Positions 43,015 through 51,510 of a stretch of 51,614 nt of DNA are shown piece after piece; within the stretch, counting starts at the first letter, position 1, and the number at the start of each line of letters is the position of its first letter. A model generated the notes under the pieces. That model did no database searches and had not been told where the DNA came from. It was given only the letters and a program-made list of their open reading frames with translations. This stretch comes from Pseudomonadota bacterium. GTDB taxonomy: Bacteria > Vulcanimicrobiota > Vulcanimicrobiia > Eremiobacterales > Eremiobacteraceae. The stretch lies in NCBI GenBank assembly GCA_021325335.1, contig JAJPHJ010000091.1, forward strand, positions 1 through 51,614, written 5' to 3'. Position numbers and translations under genes: made by a program.

Positions 43015-43470
43015 CTAGAACCAAGGATCGACAATACCGCTGTAGGGATACGATCCAACATCTGTCGCCAATCCGGCGCGAATAGGGTTTGCCAGGATGT
43101 AGCGCGCGTAGTCCCTGACGCTTTCATACTCGCGTACGACGCGGTCGTGGAAGCCTGGCTGCCAATGCCACGCATATGGAAACGAGCTTCCTTCCCTGAT
43201 TCGTCTTTTTAGCTTCGCGACGATCGTCGAGAGGGAACGTTGCCGAGTCCGAGTCTTTATAAGGAGATGCACGTGATCCGGCGTGATGCAATAGCAGTTG
43301 AGCCAATACCAACCGCGGCTTCGGTACTCGTGCATGATCTGCTTCGCCGTTTCGCACACTGCTGGATCTGAGAAGACGGGTTTTCTCTGCGCGACACAAA
43401 ACGTCAGGAAGTACGTGCGTTCGGCTCGGTAGTCAAAGCCCTCGAGCCGTTTGATGGTTCCGCTCGTCAT
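43015..43470 (-). CDS. REP-associated tyrosine transposase (RAYT, Y1_Tnp/HUH family)
   Basis: 151 residues. The HUH motif is HVH at 66-68 in YCITPDHVHLLIKT; the catalytic tyrosine candidate is Y115 in VVREYESVRDYARY, and the YILANPIRAGL end is typical. The family (TnpA_REP) cuts and joins single-stranded REP hairpins and recognises a tetranucleotide, GTAG in Escherichia coli, 5' of the palindrome. The flanking arrays carry precisely that head. The DPWF end lies against the left array. Confidence 0.92.
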   Translation of the reverse strand: MTSGTIKRLEGFDYRAERTYFLTFCVAQRKPVFSDPAVCETAKQIMHEYRSRGWYWLNCYCITPDHVHLLIKTRTRQRSLSTIVAKLKRRIREGSSFPYAWHWQPGFHDRVVREYESVRDYARYILANPIRAGLATDVGSYPYSGIVDPWF

Positions 43471-43516
43471 GCGGGATATATCACCGCGATACCGCGAACT
43501 GGCAAGACATAGCGTC

Positions 43517-43613
43517 GGGCGACTTACCAGTCGCCCGCTACAACGGAAGACTGGGCGACTTGCCAGTCGCCCGCTACAGCGCAGGATGGGGCGACTTGCC
43601 AGTCGCCCGCTAC
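43517..43613 (-). repeat. right REP array, three tandem copies in inverted orientation
   Basis: Copies at 43517-43541, 43553-43577 and 43589-43613, spaced 36 bp. On the minus strand each reads GTAGCGGGCG then ACTGGCAAGT (one copy ACTGGTAAGT) then CGCCC; the stem pairs GGGCGACT with AGTCGCCC around GGCA. Compared with the left array, both arms change by one compensating base. This is the version found also at 36418-36442. Confidence 0.9.
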
Positions 43614-43634
43614 ACGAGTTTTTAGGGGGAAGGC

Positions 43635-45233
43635 GTGGCTACGTACGACGCGATCGTCATAGGCGGTGGACACAACGGTTTAGTCACAGCATGTTATCTC
43701 GCGCGAGCGAAATGGAAAGTGCTCGTGCTCGAGCGACGCTATATCGTCGGCGGCGCATGCGTCAGCGAAGAGACGTTTCCCGGCTATAAGGTCTCGACGG
43801 CCGCGTACGTCAATAGCCTCTTCCGGCCCGAGATCATCCGCGATCTGCATTTGAAGGACTACGGCTTCGAACTGCTCGAGCGCAGTCCGTCCTCCTTTTC
43901 TCCATTCCTCGATGGACGCTATCTCATGCTTGGTCCAGACCACGACCTGACGCTGCGCGAGATCGCGAAGTTTAGCCACAAAGACGCCGAGAACTATCCG
44001 CGCTACGAAGCAATGCTCGAGCGCGTCGCATCGGTCATCGAACCGACGCTTGAGCTCTCACCTCCGAATGTCGCAAAGCCGGGCCTGGTGGATCTCCTTA
44101 AGATGGCTCCGCTGGGACGCGCGATGCAAAAGCTCGGGCCCGGAATGAGCGAAGCGATCGAAGTGCTCACGGGGCCGGCTCGGCCGATCTTGGATCGCTG
44201 GTTCGAATCTGAAGAGCTCAAGGGCACCCTTGCGACCGATGCGATCATCGGCGCGTTTGCGTCCCCCTCGATGCCGGGCACCGCCTACGTGCTCTTCCAC
44301 CACGTCATGGGCGAGACGAACGGCAAACGCGGAGTTTGGGCCTACGTGAAAGGAGGCATGGGCGGGCTCACCCAGGCGCTTGCGAACGCCGCCCGCGACC
44401 TTGGCGTCGTGGTCCGCACGAACGCAGAAGTGGCCCGCATCAACGTCAGCGACGACAAGGTGTGTGGGGTGACGATGTCAGACGGCACCGAGCTCGAGTC
44501 GCTTCGCGTCGCAAGCGGCGTCGACTGCAACGTGACCTTCAATCAACTCCTGGATCGAGCGGACGTTCCAGCCGATTTTCTCGCCGCGATCAATCGCATC
44601 GATTACAGCAGTGCATCGATGAAGATCAACGTTGCCCTGGCGTCGTTGCCAAGCTTCACCGCCTGCCCGGGCAGCGATCCCGGACCTCAACATCACGGCA
44701 CGGTGCATCTCGTTCCCGATCAGGATTTCATCGAGCGCGGCTTCGACGATGCGAAATACGGGCGACCCTCCGCCGACCCGATCGTCGAGATGTGTCTCCC
44801 ATCCGCGGTCGACCCAAGCGTGGCGCCGCCCGGCCGGCATTTGGCATCGATGTTCGTGCAATATGCCCCGTACGCGCTCGCCGATGGCCCTTGGACTGAT
44901 GCGCGTAAAGACGCGTTTGCGGATCGCTGCTTTGAGATCGTCGAGCAGTACGCGCCTGGGTTCCGCGCATCGGTGATCGACCGCCAAGTGCTCAGCCCGG
45001 TTGATTTGGAGCAGACGTTCAATCTCACGGGCGGCAACATTTTCCAAGGCTCGATGGCATTGCATCAACTGTTCATGTTCCGGCCGGTGCCTGGATTTGC
45101 CGGGTATCGAATGCCCGTGCGCGGTTTGTACTTGTGCGGAGCTGCGGCCCACCCGGGCGGTGGCGTCATGGGCGCCGCGGGGTGGAACGCCGCACGCGAG
45201 ATGATCAAGCGCTACGGCCGAGGTCACGCCTAA
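43635..45233 (+). CDS. FAD-dependent oxidoreductase, phytoene desaturase/PYROXD2-like
   Basis: 532 residues from a GTG with an AGGGGGAAGG ribosome binding site. The FAD-binding YDAIVIGGGHNGLVTACYLA motif at the start, ERRYIVGGACVSEETFPG after it, and the C-terminal GLYLCGAAAHPGGGVMGAAG are the signature of the CrtI/PYROXD2-like family. These enzymes desaturate or isomerise polyprenoids or act on unknown substrates. The genes after it (hpnK, hpnI) belong to hopanoid modification, so an isoprenoid substrate is attractive but unproven. A six-base gap separates it from hpnK. Confidence 0.85.
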   Translation: MATYDAIVIGGGHNGLVTACYLARAKWKVLVLERRYIVGGACVSEETFPGYKVSTAAYVNSLFRPEIIRDLHLKDYGFELLERSPSSFSPFLDGRYLMLGPDHDLTLREIAKFSHKDAENYPRYEAMLERVASVIEPTLELSPPNVAKPGLVDLLKMAPLGRAMQKLGPGMSEAIEVLTGPARPILDRWFESEELKGTLATDAIIGAFASPSMPGTAYVLFHHVMGETNGKRGVWAYVKGGMGGLTQALANAARDLGVVVRTNAEVARINVSDDKVCGVTMSDGTELESLRVASGVDCNVTFNQLLDRADVPADFLAAINRIDYSSASMKINVALASLPSFTACPGSDPGPQHHGTVHLVPDQDFIERGFDDAKYGRPSADPIVEMCLPSAVDPSVAPPGRHLASMFVQYAPYALADGPWTDARKDAFADRCFEIVEQYAPGFRASVIDRQVLSPVDLEQTFNLTGGNIFQGSMALHQLFMFRPVPGFAGYRMPVRGLYLCGAAAHPGGGVMGAAGWNAAREMIKRYGRGHA

Positions 45234-45239
45234 GACCCG

Positions 45240-46079
45240 GTGGCCAAAAAGCAGCTGATCGTCACCGCTGACGATTTCGGCGCAGCGGTTTCCGTCAACG
45301 AGGCGATCGAGCTCGCGCACCGCTCCGGCATTTTGAGCACGACGTGCTTGCTCGTCGGCGGCCTTGCCGCAGACGATGCCGTCGCGCGCGCGAAGCGCAT
45401 GCCAGCGCTTCGCGTGGGTTTACACGTCGCCGTGACGGACGCGCGGCCGGTGCTGGATCCCAGCCAGATTCCCTTGCTCGTCGACCGAGAGGGACAACTT
45501 CCGCTGACCCTGCTGCGCAGCGGCTTCGCCTTCTACTTCCAACCTGCAGTGCGCGCGCAGCTCCAGGATGAGATCCGCGCCCAATTCGCCGCATTCGCCC
45601 GCACCGGGCTCGCGCTCGATCATGTGAACGGCCACAACCACATCCATATCCACCCGACCGTCCAAGAACTCATCCTCGACATCGGTAAGGAATACGGCCT
45701 GCGGGCAATGCGCGTGCCCTACGAGCCGTTTGGGCCGTCGTGGCGTTCGGCGCATGACGATCTCGCTGCGAGATTCGGCCTCGGCGTGGGACTGCTACCC
45801 ATGATCGGCGCGATGCGTTCGCGCTTGCGCCGCGGCGGCATCAAAGCGAACGACTATCTCTTCGGGATCTGCGACACGGGGCGGATGACCGCCGCACGGA
45901 CGCTCGAAATCCTTCATCAACTACCGGATGGCATAAGCGAGATCCACTTCCATCCGGCAACGGCGCGGTGGCCAGGCATGCCGAGCACGGCGCGCTGCGA
46001 AGAAGAGCTCGCTGCGCTGACGAATCCCAAAATCGCCCAGGCGGTGGACGATTTGGGGATCCAGCCGGCGACTTTTTGA
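45240..46079 (+). CDS. hpnK: HpnK-like ChbG/YdjC deacetylase (hopanoid head-group)
   Basis: 279 residues from a GTG. The YdjC/ChbG metal site is TADDFGAAVSVNEAIE at the start, with RVGLHVAVTDARPVL and DHVNGHNHIHIHP supplying the other histidines. HpnK removes the acetyl group from N-acetylglucosaminyl bacteriohopanetetrol. Pairing with the HpnI-like glycosyltransferase directly downstream supports that role over chitooligosaccharide deacetylation. Confidence 0.82.
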   Translation: MAKKQLIVTADDFGAAVSVNEAIELAHRSGILSTTCLLVGGLAADDAVARAKRMPALRVGLHVAVTDARPVLDPSQIPLLVDREGQLPLTLLRSGFAFYFQPAVRAQLQDEIRAQFAAFARTGLALDHVNGHNHIHIHPTVQELILDIGKEYGLRAMRVPYEPFGPSWRSAHDDLAARFGLGVGLLPMIGAMRSRLRRGGIKANDYLFGICDTGRMTAARTLEILHQLPDGISEIHFHPATARWPGMPSTARCEEELAALTNPKIAQAVDDLGIQPATF

Positions 46080-46090
46080 GGGAGAGACGC

Positions 46091-47224
46091 GTGGGATTTG
46101 TTCGGGGGCTCTTATTGAGCGCTGCCGGCGCGGGCATGGCCTACTTGGCTTTTGCGACGGCACGCCTCATCGCTTTCGAACGCCGCCACCTGCAGACGAC
46201 AGCAGCCGTCACGGGCGTCACCATCTTGAAGCCGCTGTGCGGGGACGAACCACGGCTGTTTGAGAACCTGTGCTCTTTTTGCGATCAAGGCCACGAGCGT
46301 CTACAGATACTTTTCGGCGTGCGTGATCGCGACGACCCGGCGATTTCCGTGGCCAAGCGCGTCATCGAGCGGTTCCCTGGCCGTGACATCAAGTTGATCG
46401 TCGACGGGCGCGTGCGCTGTGAGAATTTGAAGATCGCCAACGTGATGAACATGATGGAACATGCCGAGCATGACGTGATCGTGATGGCCGACAGCGATAC
46501 CCGGGTTGGGCCTTCTTACGTGGGCGCGATCGTCGCATCGTTTGACGATCCGAACGTCGGCGTCGTGTCCTGCCTCTATCGCGGCGTGCCCGGCTCCGGC
46601 GGCGTGTCCGAGCTCGGCGCGCTCTTCATCAACGACCTGTTCGCGCCGTCGGTGCTCGTCGCGCTCGCAATGTCGCCGATGGACTTCGCCTTCGGCGCCA
46701 CGATCGCGATGACGCGTGCCGCGCTCCAGCGTATCGGCGGATTTGCCGCGGTGGGCTCGTATCTTGCGGACGACCGCCTGCTCGCCGAGCGCGCGCACGC
46801 GGCAGGTCTGAAGGTTGTCCTCAACCGGTATGTCGTCGAACACGACGTGCGCGAGCACGATATCGAGGCGCTGTGGGCGCACGAATTGCGGTGGGCCCGC
46901 ACCATGCGCTCCGCGCGGCCCTACGGCTATGCCTTCTCCTTCATCATGTATCCGTTGCCGTTCGCGTTCGCCGCGTGGATGTGGTCGCGTGGGCGCTTCG
47001 CATCGCTCGTACTGGCTGCGGTTATCCTGGCGCGCATCGCGATGCACGTCGCGTCGAGACGAGCACTCCGGGTCCGGACGAGTGATGCCCCGTGGTTGAT
47101 CCCGGTTCGCGACGGGCTCGGCCTCGCTCTTTGGGCCACCGCCTTCTTCGGCAGCGGCGTGCGCTGGGGTGACAGCCGGTTTGCGATCGATGCGAAAGGG
47201 CGAATCCTGCGGAGCGTTTCGTGA
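46091..47224 (+). CDS. hpnI: HpnI-like glycosyltransferase (GT21 type)
   Basis: 377 residues from the GTG at 46091, with GGGAGAG before it; the frame extends further up but overlaps hpnK. One N-terminal transmembrane helix, then a GT-A domain: VTILKPLCGDEPRLFENL, DRDDPA, MADSDTR, LADDRLLAERA and HELRWARTMRSARP, the D1, D2, D3 and (Q/R)xxRW pattern of ceramide-glucosyltransferase-like enzymes, then two or more C-terminal transmembrane helices. HpnI adds N-acetylglucosamine to bacteriohopanetetrol. Its stop overlaps the start of the mannosidase gene (GTGA). Confidence 0.85.
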   Translation: MGFVRGLLLSAAGAGMAYLAFATARLIAFERRHLQTTAAVTGVTILKPLCGDEPRLFENLCSFCDQGHERLQILFGVRDRDDPAISVAKRVIERFPGRDIKLIVDGRVRCENLKIANVMNMMEHAEHDVIVMADSDTRVGPSYVGAIVASFDDPNVGVVSCLYRGVPGSGGVSELGALFINDLFAPSVLVALAMSPMDFAFGATIAMTRAALQRIGGFAAVGSYLADDRLLAERAHAAGLKVVLNRYVVEHDVREHDIEALWAHELRWARTMRSARPYGYAFSFIMYPLPFAFAAWMWSRGRFASLVLAAVILARIAMHVASRRALRVRTSDAPWLIPVRDGLGLALWATAFFGSGVRWGDSRFAIDAKGRILRSVS

Positions 47225-50200
47225 AAGCCGCATTCCCTGTGGCGGTGATGCTCGTATTGCTTGCCTCGCCGGCGTGGGCAGACGATCCGGTGGCGCTGGT
47301 CGATCCGATCGTGGGGACTTCGGGAAATGTCATCGACGGGCCGAGCGATACGTTCCCGGGCGCGGACGTCCCATTCGGCATGGTGCAGTGGAGCCCGGAC
47401 ACGCCTTCACAGCCGCCAGGCGGCGGCTACCTATATAATGATGGACAAATCACGGGATTTAGCCTCACGCATCTCAGCGGTCCTGGCTGTCCGGTGTTCG
47501 GCGACATCTCGATCTTGCCGACGGTCGGGCCCGTCACGAATCCCGCGCAGGCGCGCCAGCCATTCACGCACGCCACGGAGGAAGCGAGCCCGGGTTACTA
47601 TGGGATCCTGCTCGGCCAACCTGCGATCCAAACGCGACTGACCGTCACCCCTCGATCGGGTCTTGCGAGCTTCACATTTCCGACATCGCCGCAATCAAAC
47701 GTCGTGATCAACGCAGCATCGAATCAAGCCGGCGTTGCAGCGGCGTCCGTGCGGTTCGTGGGCACGCAGGAAGTCGTTGGGTCTGCGACGGCTGGATGGT
47801 TCTGCGGAATGCCGGGAAGCTATACCGTCTACTTCGCCTTGCGCTTCAACCGGCCGTTTCTCGCGCAAGGGACGTGGCTTGGCGATGCGCTCGGCAGCGT
47901 GCAAGAGGCGAGCGGGGTCCGCACCGGCGCCTGGGCGAGCTTCGATACGACCCAAGATCAGACGGTGAAGGCGCAGGCGGCGATCTCGTTCGTCAGCATC
48001 GACGGTGCGCTTGCCAACCTGCGTGCGGAAGCGAAGAGCTGGGACATCGATGCAGTTAGGGCGACGGCCGCCGCGGCGTGGCGGGCGGAGCTTGGTCGTG
48101 TGCGCACCCAAGGAGGCACTCCGCAGCAGCGCCGGGTGTTCTACACTGCGCTCTACCATGCGTTGCTGCATCCGAACGTGGTGAGCGACGTCGACGGACA
48201 GTACGCAGGTTTCGACGGCCACGTCCATCGAGCGGCACCCGGCCACCAGGAGTACGCGACCTTTTCCGGTTGGGATGTCTACCGGACGCAGATCGCCCTC
48301 GTGGCCATGCTCGATCCCAGGCGCGCGGGCGATATGATGGAATCGCTCGTCCATGCGGCCCAACAGAGTGGGTGGCTGCCGAAATGGTCGCTCGTCAACG
48401 CCGAAAGCGCGGTCATGGGCGGCGATCCGGCAGATCCGATCATCGCGAGCGCCTATGCGTTCGGCGCGCGGGATTTCGACGTGCGCAGTGCGCTGGCATC
48501 GATGGTGAAGGGCGCGATTCAGGCGAGCGGCCCGGGCGGCCAGGGTTGGTACGTCCAGCGCCCCGGCCTCCAAGAGTACAAAGAGAGAGGCTACGTCGTC
48601 AACGACCACACCACGAACGTCGCGCCGGTCCCGAACGGAGCTTCGTTAACGCTCGAGTATGCGCTCGACGACTTTTCCATTTCGCGCTTGGCGGACGCGT
48701 TGGGAGACGGCACGATCGCGCGCGCGATGTTGCTGCGCTCGCAGTCCTGGGCCAACGTGTTCGACAGCGCGACCGGTCTTGTCGCACCGCGAGATCGTGA
48801 CGGTGCTTTCATGGGAGGCCCTGTGACGGCCAACGGTCAGTCGGGCTTCCAAGAAGGCAACGCCGCTCAGTACACGTGGATGGTCCCGCAGGACTTGAAC
48901 GACTTGGTCCGGGGGATGGGCGGAGCGGCCGCCGCGAACGCACGGCTCGATACGTTTTTCTCGGTGCTCGACGCCGGTCAAGACAAGCCGTATGCCTGGC
49001 TCGGCAACGAGCCCAGCATAGGAAGCCCTTGGGTGTATCTTTCGACCGGCGCTCCCTGGAAAGCTCAGCGCGTGATCCGCGACGCGATGACTCAACTGTG
49101 GGGAGATACGCCCGACGGCGTTCCGGGCAACGATGACCTCGGCACGATGAGCGCGTGGTACGTCTGGTGTGCGATCGGTTTGTACCCGCAAAATCCAGCG
49201 TCAGGGGTTCTGGACATCGGCGCGCCGCTCTTCACGCACGTCGACATCAAGGCGCCCGGTATGGCCGGGATCGCGGTCGACGCTCCGGCCGCTTCGACGG
49301 CCAATGCCTTCATCCAGTCGTTGACGGTCAATGGCGAACCGTGGCCGCACAGTTGGATCGCATATTCGATCGCAAAGCCGGTGCGGCTTGACTTCGCGCT
49401 TGGCTCGATGCCGAACACCGGCTGGGCCGCAGCGCCGCAGGACGAACCGCCATCGTATCGCGCGGCTCCCATCTCGTTTCCTCCCGCCACCCAAGCGCGA
49501 CTCGTCACCGAGAGTTCGGAGCTTTCGCTGTCGGCGGGAGGATCTGCGACGTTTCCTTTCACCGTGAAGAATCCGGACGGCGCGCAAGCCACAAGCGTGA
49601 GCTGGCATGCGGTCGTGCCCGAAGGCTTGCAAATGGCGCCGGCGGCGGCACGCTCGGCCGTGATTGCGGGTCAAAGCGTCGCGATAGCAGCTGAGTTGCA
49701 AGCGCAAAGCGGGCTACACCCGGGCTTGTACGACGTTTCAATCGCGGGCGTTTCTGACAATGGTGCACTCCTGCAGCGCGCAACCAGAGTCGTGCGCGTC
49801 GGTCAGCACCTCGCTTTTGCGTATGCGACGAACTTCTTTGACGATTCGATCCAGGCGATCGACCCCGCCACGGCAGCGTTCGGGGCACCGATCGCCGTCG
49901 GCCAGAATCCGCGCGATCTCGCGGTGGACGCGCAGCGTGGGCGTGCGTACGTCGCAGCCGAGGGCGTGAACCAAGTCAGCGTCGTCGATCTCGGGAGCGG
50001 ATCGGTGATCGCGAGCGTACGGGTGGGTTCGACCCCCTGGGGCATTCGCCTGACGCCAGATGGCCGAACCGTGTGGGTCGCCAACAACGGTGACAACACG
50101 GTGCAGCCGGTCGACACCCAGACGCTGAGTGCTGGAGCGCCGATACCTGTCGGGCTTGCTCCAGGCGATCTCGTCATCTCGCCCGACGGCACGATGCTTT

Positions 50201-50685
50201 ACGTCGCCGATCAGAATTCGAATGACGTCACGCCCATCGATCTCCGCACACGCATGGCCTTAGCCCCCATTGCGGTGGGGGCGCGACCGCGGGGACTTGC
50301 GATCACACCCGACGGCACAACGGTGTTCGCGAGCAGCATGGGATCGAACAGCGTCACACCGATCGATGTCGCGAGCGGCAAGGCGGCAGCTCCGATCCCC
50401 GTCGGGGTCGCGCCACGTGGGCTCGCAGTTTCTCCGAACGGGCGTTGGCTTTTCGTCGCAAACTTTGGCACGAACGACGTGACTCCGATCGATGTGGCCA
50501 CGCGCAAGGCCGGCTTGCCGATCCTCGTTGGACTGAATCCGACGGCGGTCACGTTCACACCGGATGGGAGCAAGGCACTCGTCGCTCAATCGGGCGACAA
50601 CGACTGTGTGATGATCGACGTCGCCACTCGCACGGTGAGCGGACCAATTCCACTGGGGACGCGCCCGACCGCGATCGCTCGGTAA
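47221..50685 (+). CDS. secreted GH92 alpha-mannosidase fused to a YVTN beta-propeller
   Basis: 1154 residues from a GTG. Signal peptide (about 1-20); GH92 N-terminal sandwich starting VALVDPIVGTSG, catalytic barrel with QEGNAAQYTWMVPQD (general acid E545) and GNDDLGTMSAWYVWCAIGLY (D638, D639); a NEW3-like linker domain (about 770-860); then seven YVTN-type repeats (about 863-1154), for example VWVANNGDNTVQPVD and LFVANFGTNDVTPID. GH92 enzymes are calcium-dependent exo-alpha-mannosidases. Starting within the hpnI stop, it is translationally coupled to hopanoid modification. Confidence 0.9.
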   Translation: MKAAFPVAVMLVLLASPAWADDPVALVDPIVGTSGNVIDGPSDTFPGADVPFGMVQWSPDTPSQPPGGGYLYNDGQITGFSLTHLSGPGCPVFGDISILPTVGPVTNPAQARQPFTHATEEASPGYYGILLGQPAIQTRLTVTPRSGLASFTFPTSPQSNVVINAASNQAGVAAASVRFVGTQEVVGSATAGWFCGMPGSYTVYFALRFNRPFLAQGTWLGDALGSVQEASGVRTGAWASFDTTQDQTVKAQAAISFVSIDGALANLRAEAKSWDIDAVRATAAAAWRAELGRVRTQGGTPQQRRVFYTALYHALLHPNVVSDVDGQYAGFDGHVHRAAPGHQEYATFSGWDVYRTQIALVAMLDPRRAGDMMESLVHAAQQSGWLPKWSLVNAESAVMGGDPADPIIASAYAFGARDFDVRSALASMVKGAIQASGPGGQGWYVQRPGLQEYKERGYVVNDHTTNVAPVPNGASLTLEYALDDFSISRLADALGDGTIARAMLLRSQSWANVFDSATGLVAPRDRDGAFMGGPVTANGQSGFQEGNAAQYTWMVPQDLNDLVRGMGGAAAANARLDTFFSVLDAGQDKPYAWLGNEPSIGSPWVYLSTGAPWKAQRVIRDAMTQLWGDTPDGVPGNDDLGTMSAWYVWCAIGLYPQNPASGVLDIGAPLFTHVDIKAPGMAGIAVDAPAASTANAFIQSLTVNGEPWPHSWIAYSIAKPVRLDFALGSMPNTGWAAAPQDEPPSYRAAPISFPPATQARLVTESSELSLSAGGSATFPFTVKNPDGAQATSVSWHAVVPEGLQMAPAAARSAVIAGQSVAIAAELQAQSGLHPGLYDVSIAGVSDNGALLQRATRVVRVGQHLAFAYATNFFDDSIQAIDPATAAFGAPIAVGQNPRDLAVDAQRGRAYVAAEGVNQVSVVDLGSGSVIASVRVGSTPWGIRLTPDGRTVWVANNGDNTVQPVDTQTLSAGAPIPVGLAPGDLVISPDGTMLYVADQNSNDVTPIDLRTRMALAPIAVGARPRGLAITPDGTTVFASSMGSNSVTPIDVASGKAAAPIPVGVAPRGLAVSPNGRWLFVANFGTNDVTPIDVATRKAGLPILVGLNPTAVTFTPDGSKALVAQSGDNDCVMIDVATRTVSGPIPLGTRPTAIAR

Positions 50686-50693
50686 CCCTAGCC

Positions 50694-51422
50694 TTAGACC
50701 GCCGGAATCGTTACGAACCGCTCGGCGAGGACGTCTTCTTGAGGCGGGCCGCCGACGTGCGTGACGATGTGTTGGACGCCGACAAGTGCGTCGTGCCAGT
50801 CACGCGATCTCGCGATCGTTAAGCGAAGCTGCCGCTTGGCACCAAACATTTTGAAGTGCAACCAGTAGTTGTTAATCCCGATCGGCCCGAGCGCGTCGAG
50901 GACGCGTTCGCGCTCGTCGTGGGATAGGGTCCCCCAATCGTCTACCGTCACCTTGATGTTGAAGACGGCGCCATCCTTGTCGTTGCGATTGCTTCCTAAT
51001 TTGCCGCTCGCTTCAAACGGGAAAATCCCATCGATTCGATACTTGGTAGAGAAACCAGAAACATGAAACCAGGGATTGTCGAGCGGAAATTGCAGGTATG
51101 ATTCGAGATGAGGGGCGGAAGCGCCCGTCGTCGCGAATTCCGTCACCCAGTTTGCCTCGTCGAGGCCGACCATGAAGTCGCGGACGCTCGTGGATGTTTT
51201 TTTGCGAAAAAGAAATGCTTCGAGCCCCGGAAACCGGCACTTCTCAACCAAGAGGAGATCTTGGGCCTGGACCTCTTCACCGGCCACGCCTTCCGTGTTC
51301 TTGTCTATCCACTTCTGAAGACCGCGACGCAGCGTGTCATGAAACGCCACGGCCCCTAAGTCATTTTCGAGCACCGCAGACCAGCAAGAGGCCGCCAGCT
51401 GTCTCGCTTCATCCTCCGTCAT
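50694..51422 (-). CDS. protein of unknown function
   Basis: 242 residues from the ATG at 51422, preceded by GGGGA; the frame continues 19 codons upstream but would translate a REP palindrome. It is soluble and mixed alpha/beta, with no signal or transmembrane segment. Recognisable only as text: an acidic helical start (MTEDEARQLAASCWSAVLEN), a central SVRDFMVGLDEANWVTEF segment and a closing GGPPQEDVLAERFVTIP. No family is named. It is flanked upstream by two REP copies and stands convergent to the mannosidase gene. Confidence 0.6.
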   Translation of the reverse strand: MTEDEARQLAASCWSAVLENDLGAVAFHDTLRRGLQKWIDKNTEGVAGEEVQAQDLLLVEKCRFPGLEAFLFRKKTSTSVRDFMVGLDEANWVTEFATTGASAPHLESYLQFPLDNPWFHVSGFSTKYRIDGIFPFEASGKLGSNRNDKDGAVFNIKVTVDDWGTLSHDERERVLDALGPIGINNYWLHFKMFGAKRQLRLTIARSRDWHDALVGVQHIVTHVGGPPQEDVLAERFVTIPAV

Positions 51423-51438
51423 GCGGGAATCCCCATTG

Positions 51439-51463
51439 CCGCGAATAAATTCGCGCCCGCTGC
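51439..51463 (-). repeat. REP-like palindrome, GCAG-headed variant
   Basis: On the minus strand GCAGCGGGCG is followed by CGAATTTATTCG and GC. The stem pairs CGCGAAT with ATTCGCG around a TT loop. It is one of two neighbouring copies upstream of the unrecognised gene and shares the arms of the copy at 9649-9675. Confidence 0.7.
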
Positions 51464-51484
51464 ATTGGCGCCATCCCAACGTGA

Positions 51485-51510
51485 GGCGCGAATAAATTCG
51501 CGCCCGTTAC
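51485..51510 (-). repeat. REP-like palindrome, GTAA-headed variant
   Basis: On the minus strand the copy starts GTAACGGGCG, then CGAATTTATTCG and CGCC; the stem pairs GGCGCGAAT with ATTCGCGCC. The TAA in the head is the stop codon of the gene entering from the right edge. Confidence 0.75.

Larger units (their letters stand above)
42851..43613. mobile_element. RAYT transposase flanked by inverted arrays of REP palindromes
   Basis: A module of a Y1/HUH transposase gene with four GTAG-headed palindromes on one side and three on the other, in opposite orientation. The two arrays differ in the loop and by compensating stem changes. This is the arrangement of REP-associated tyrosine transposases with their REP/BIME elements. 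No target-site duplications or long inverted ends were seen, so it is a domesticated or non-classical element rather than an insertion sequence. Confidence 0.8.

Noticed and set aside
51423-51479. Longer start for the unrecognised gene at the right end
   Set aside because: The extra codons would translate a REP palindrome, while the ATG at 51422 has a ribosome binding site.
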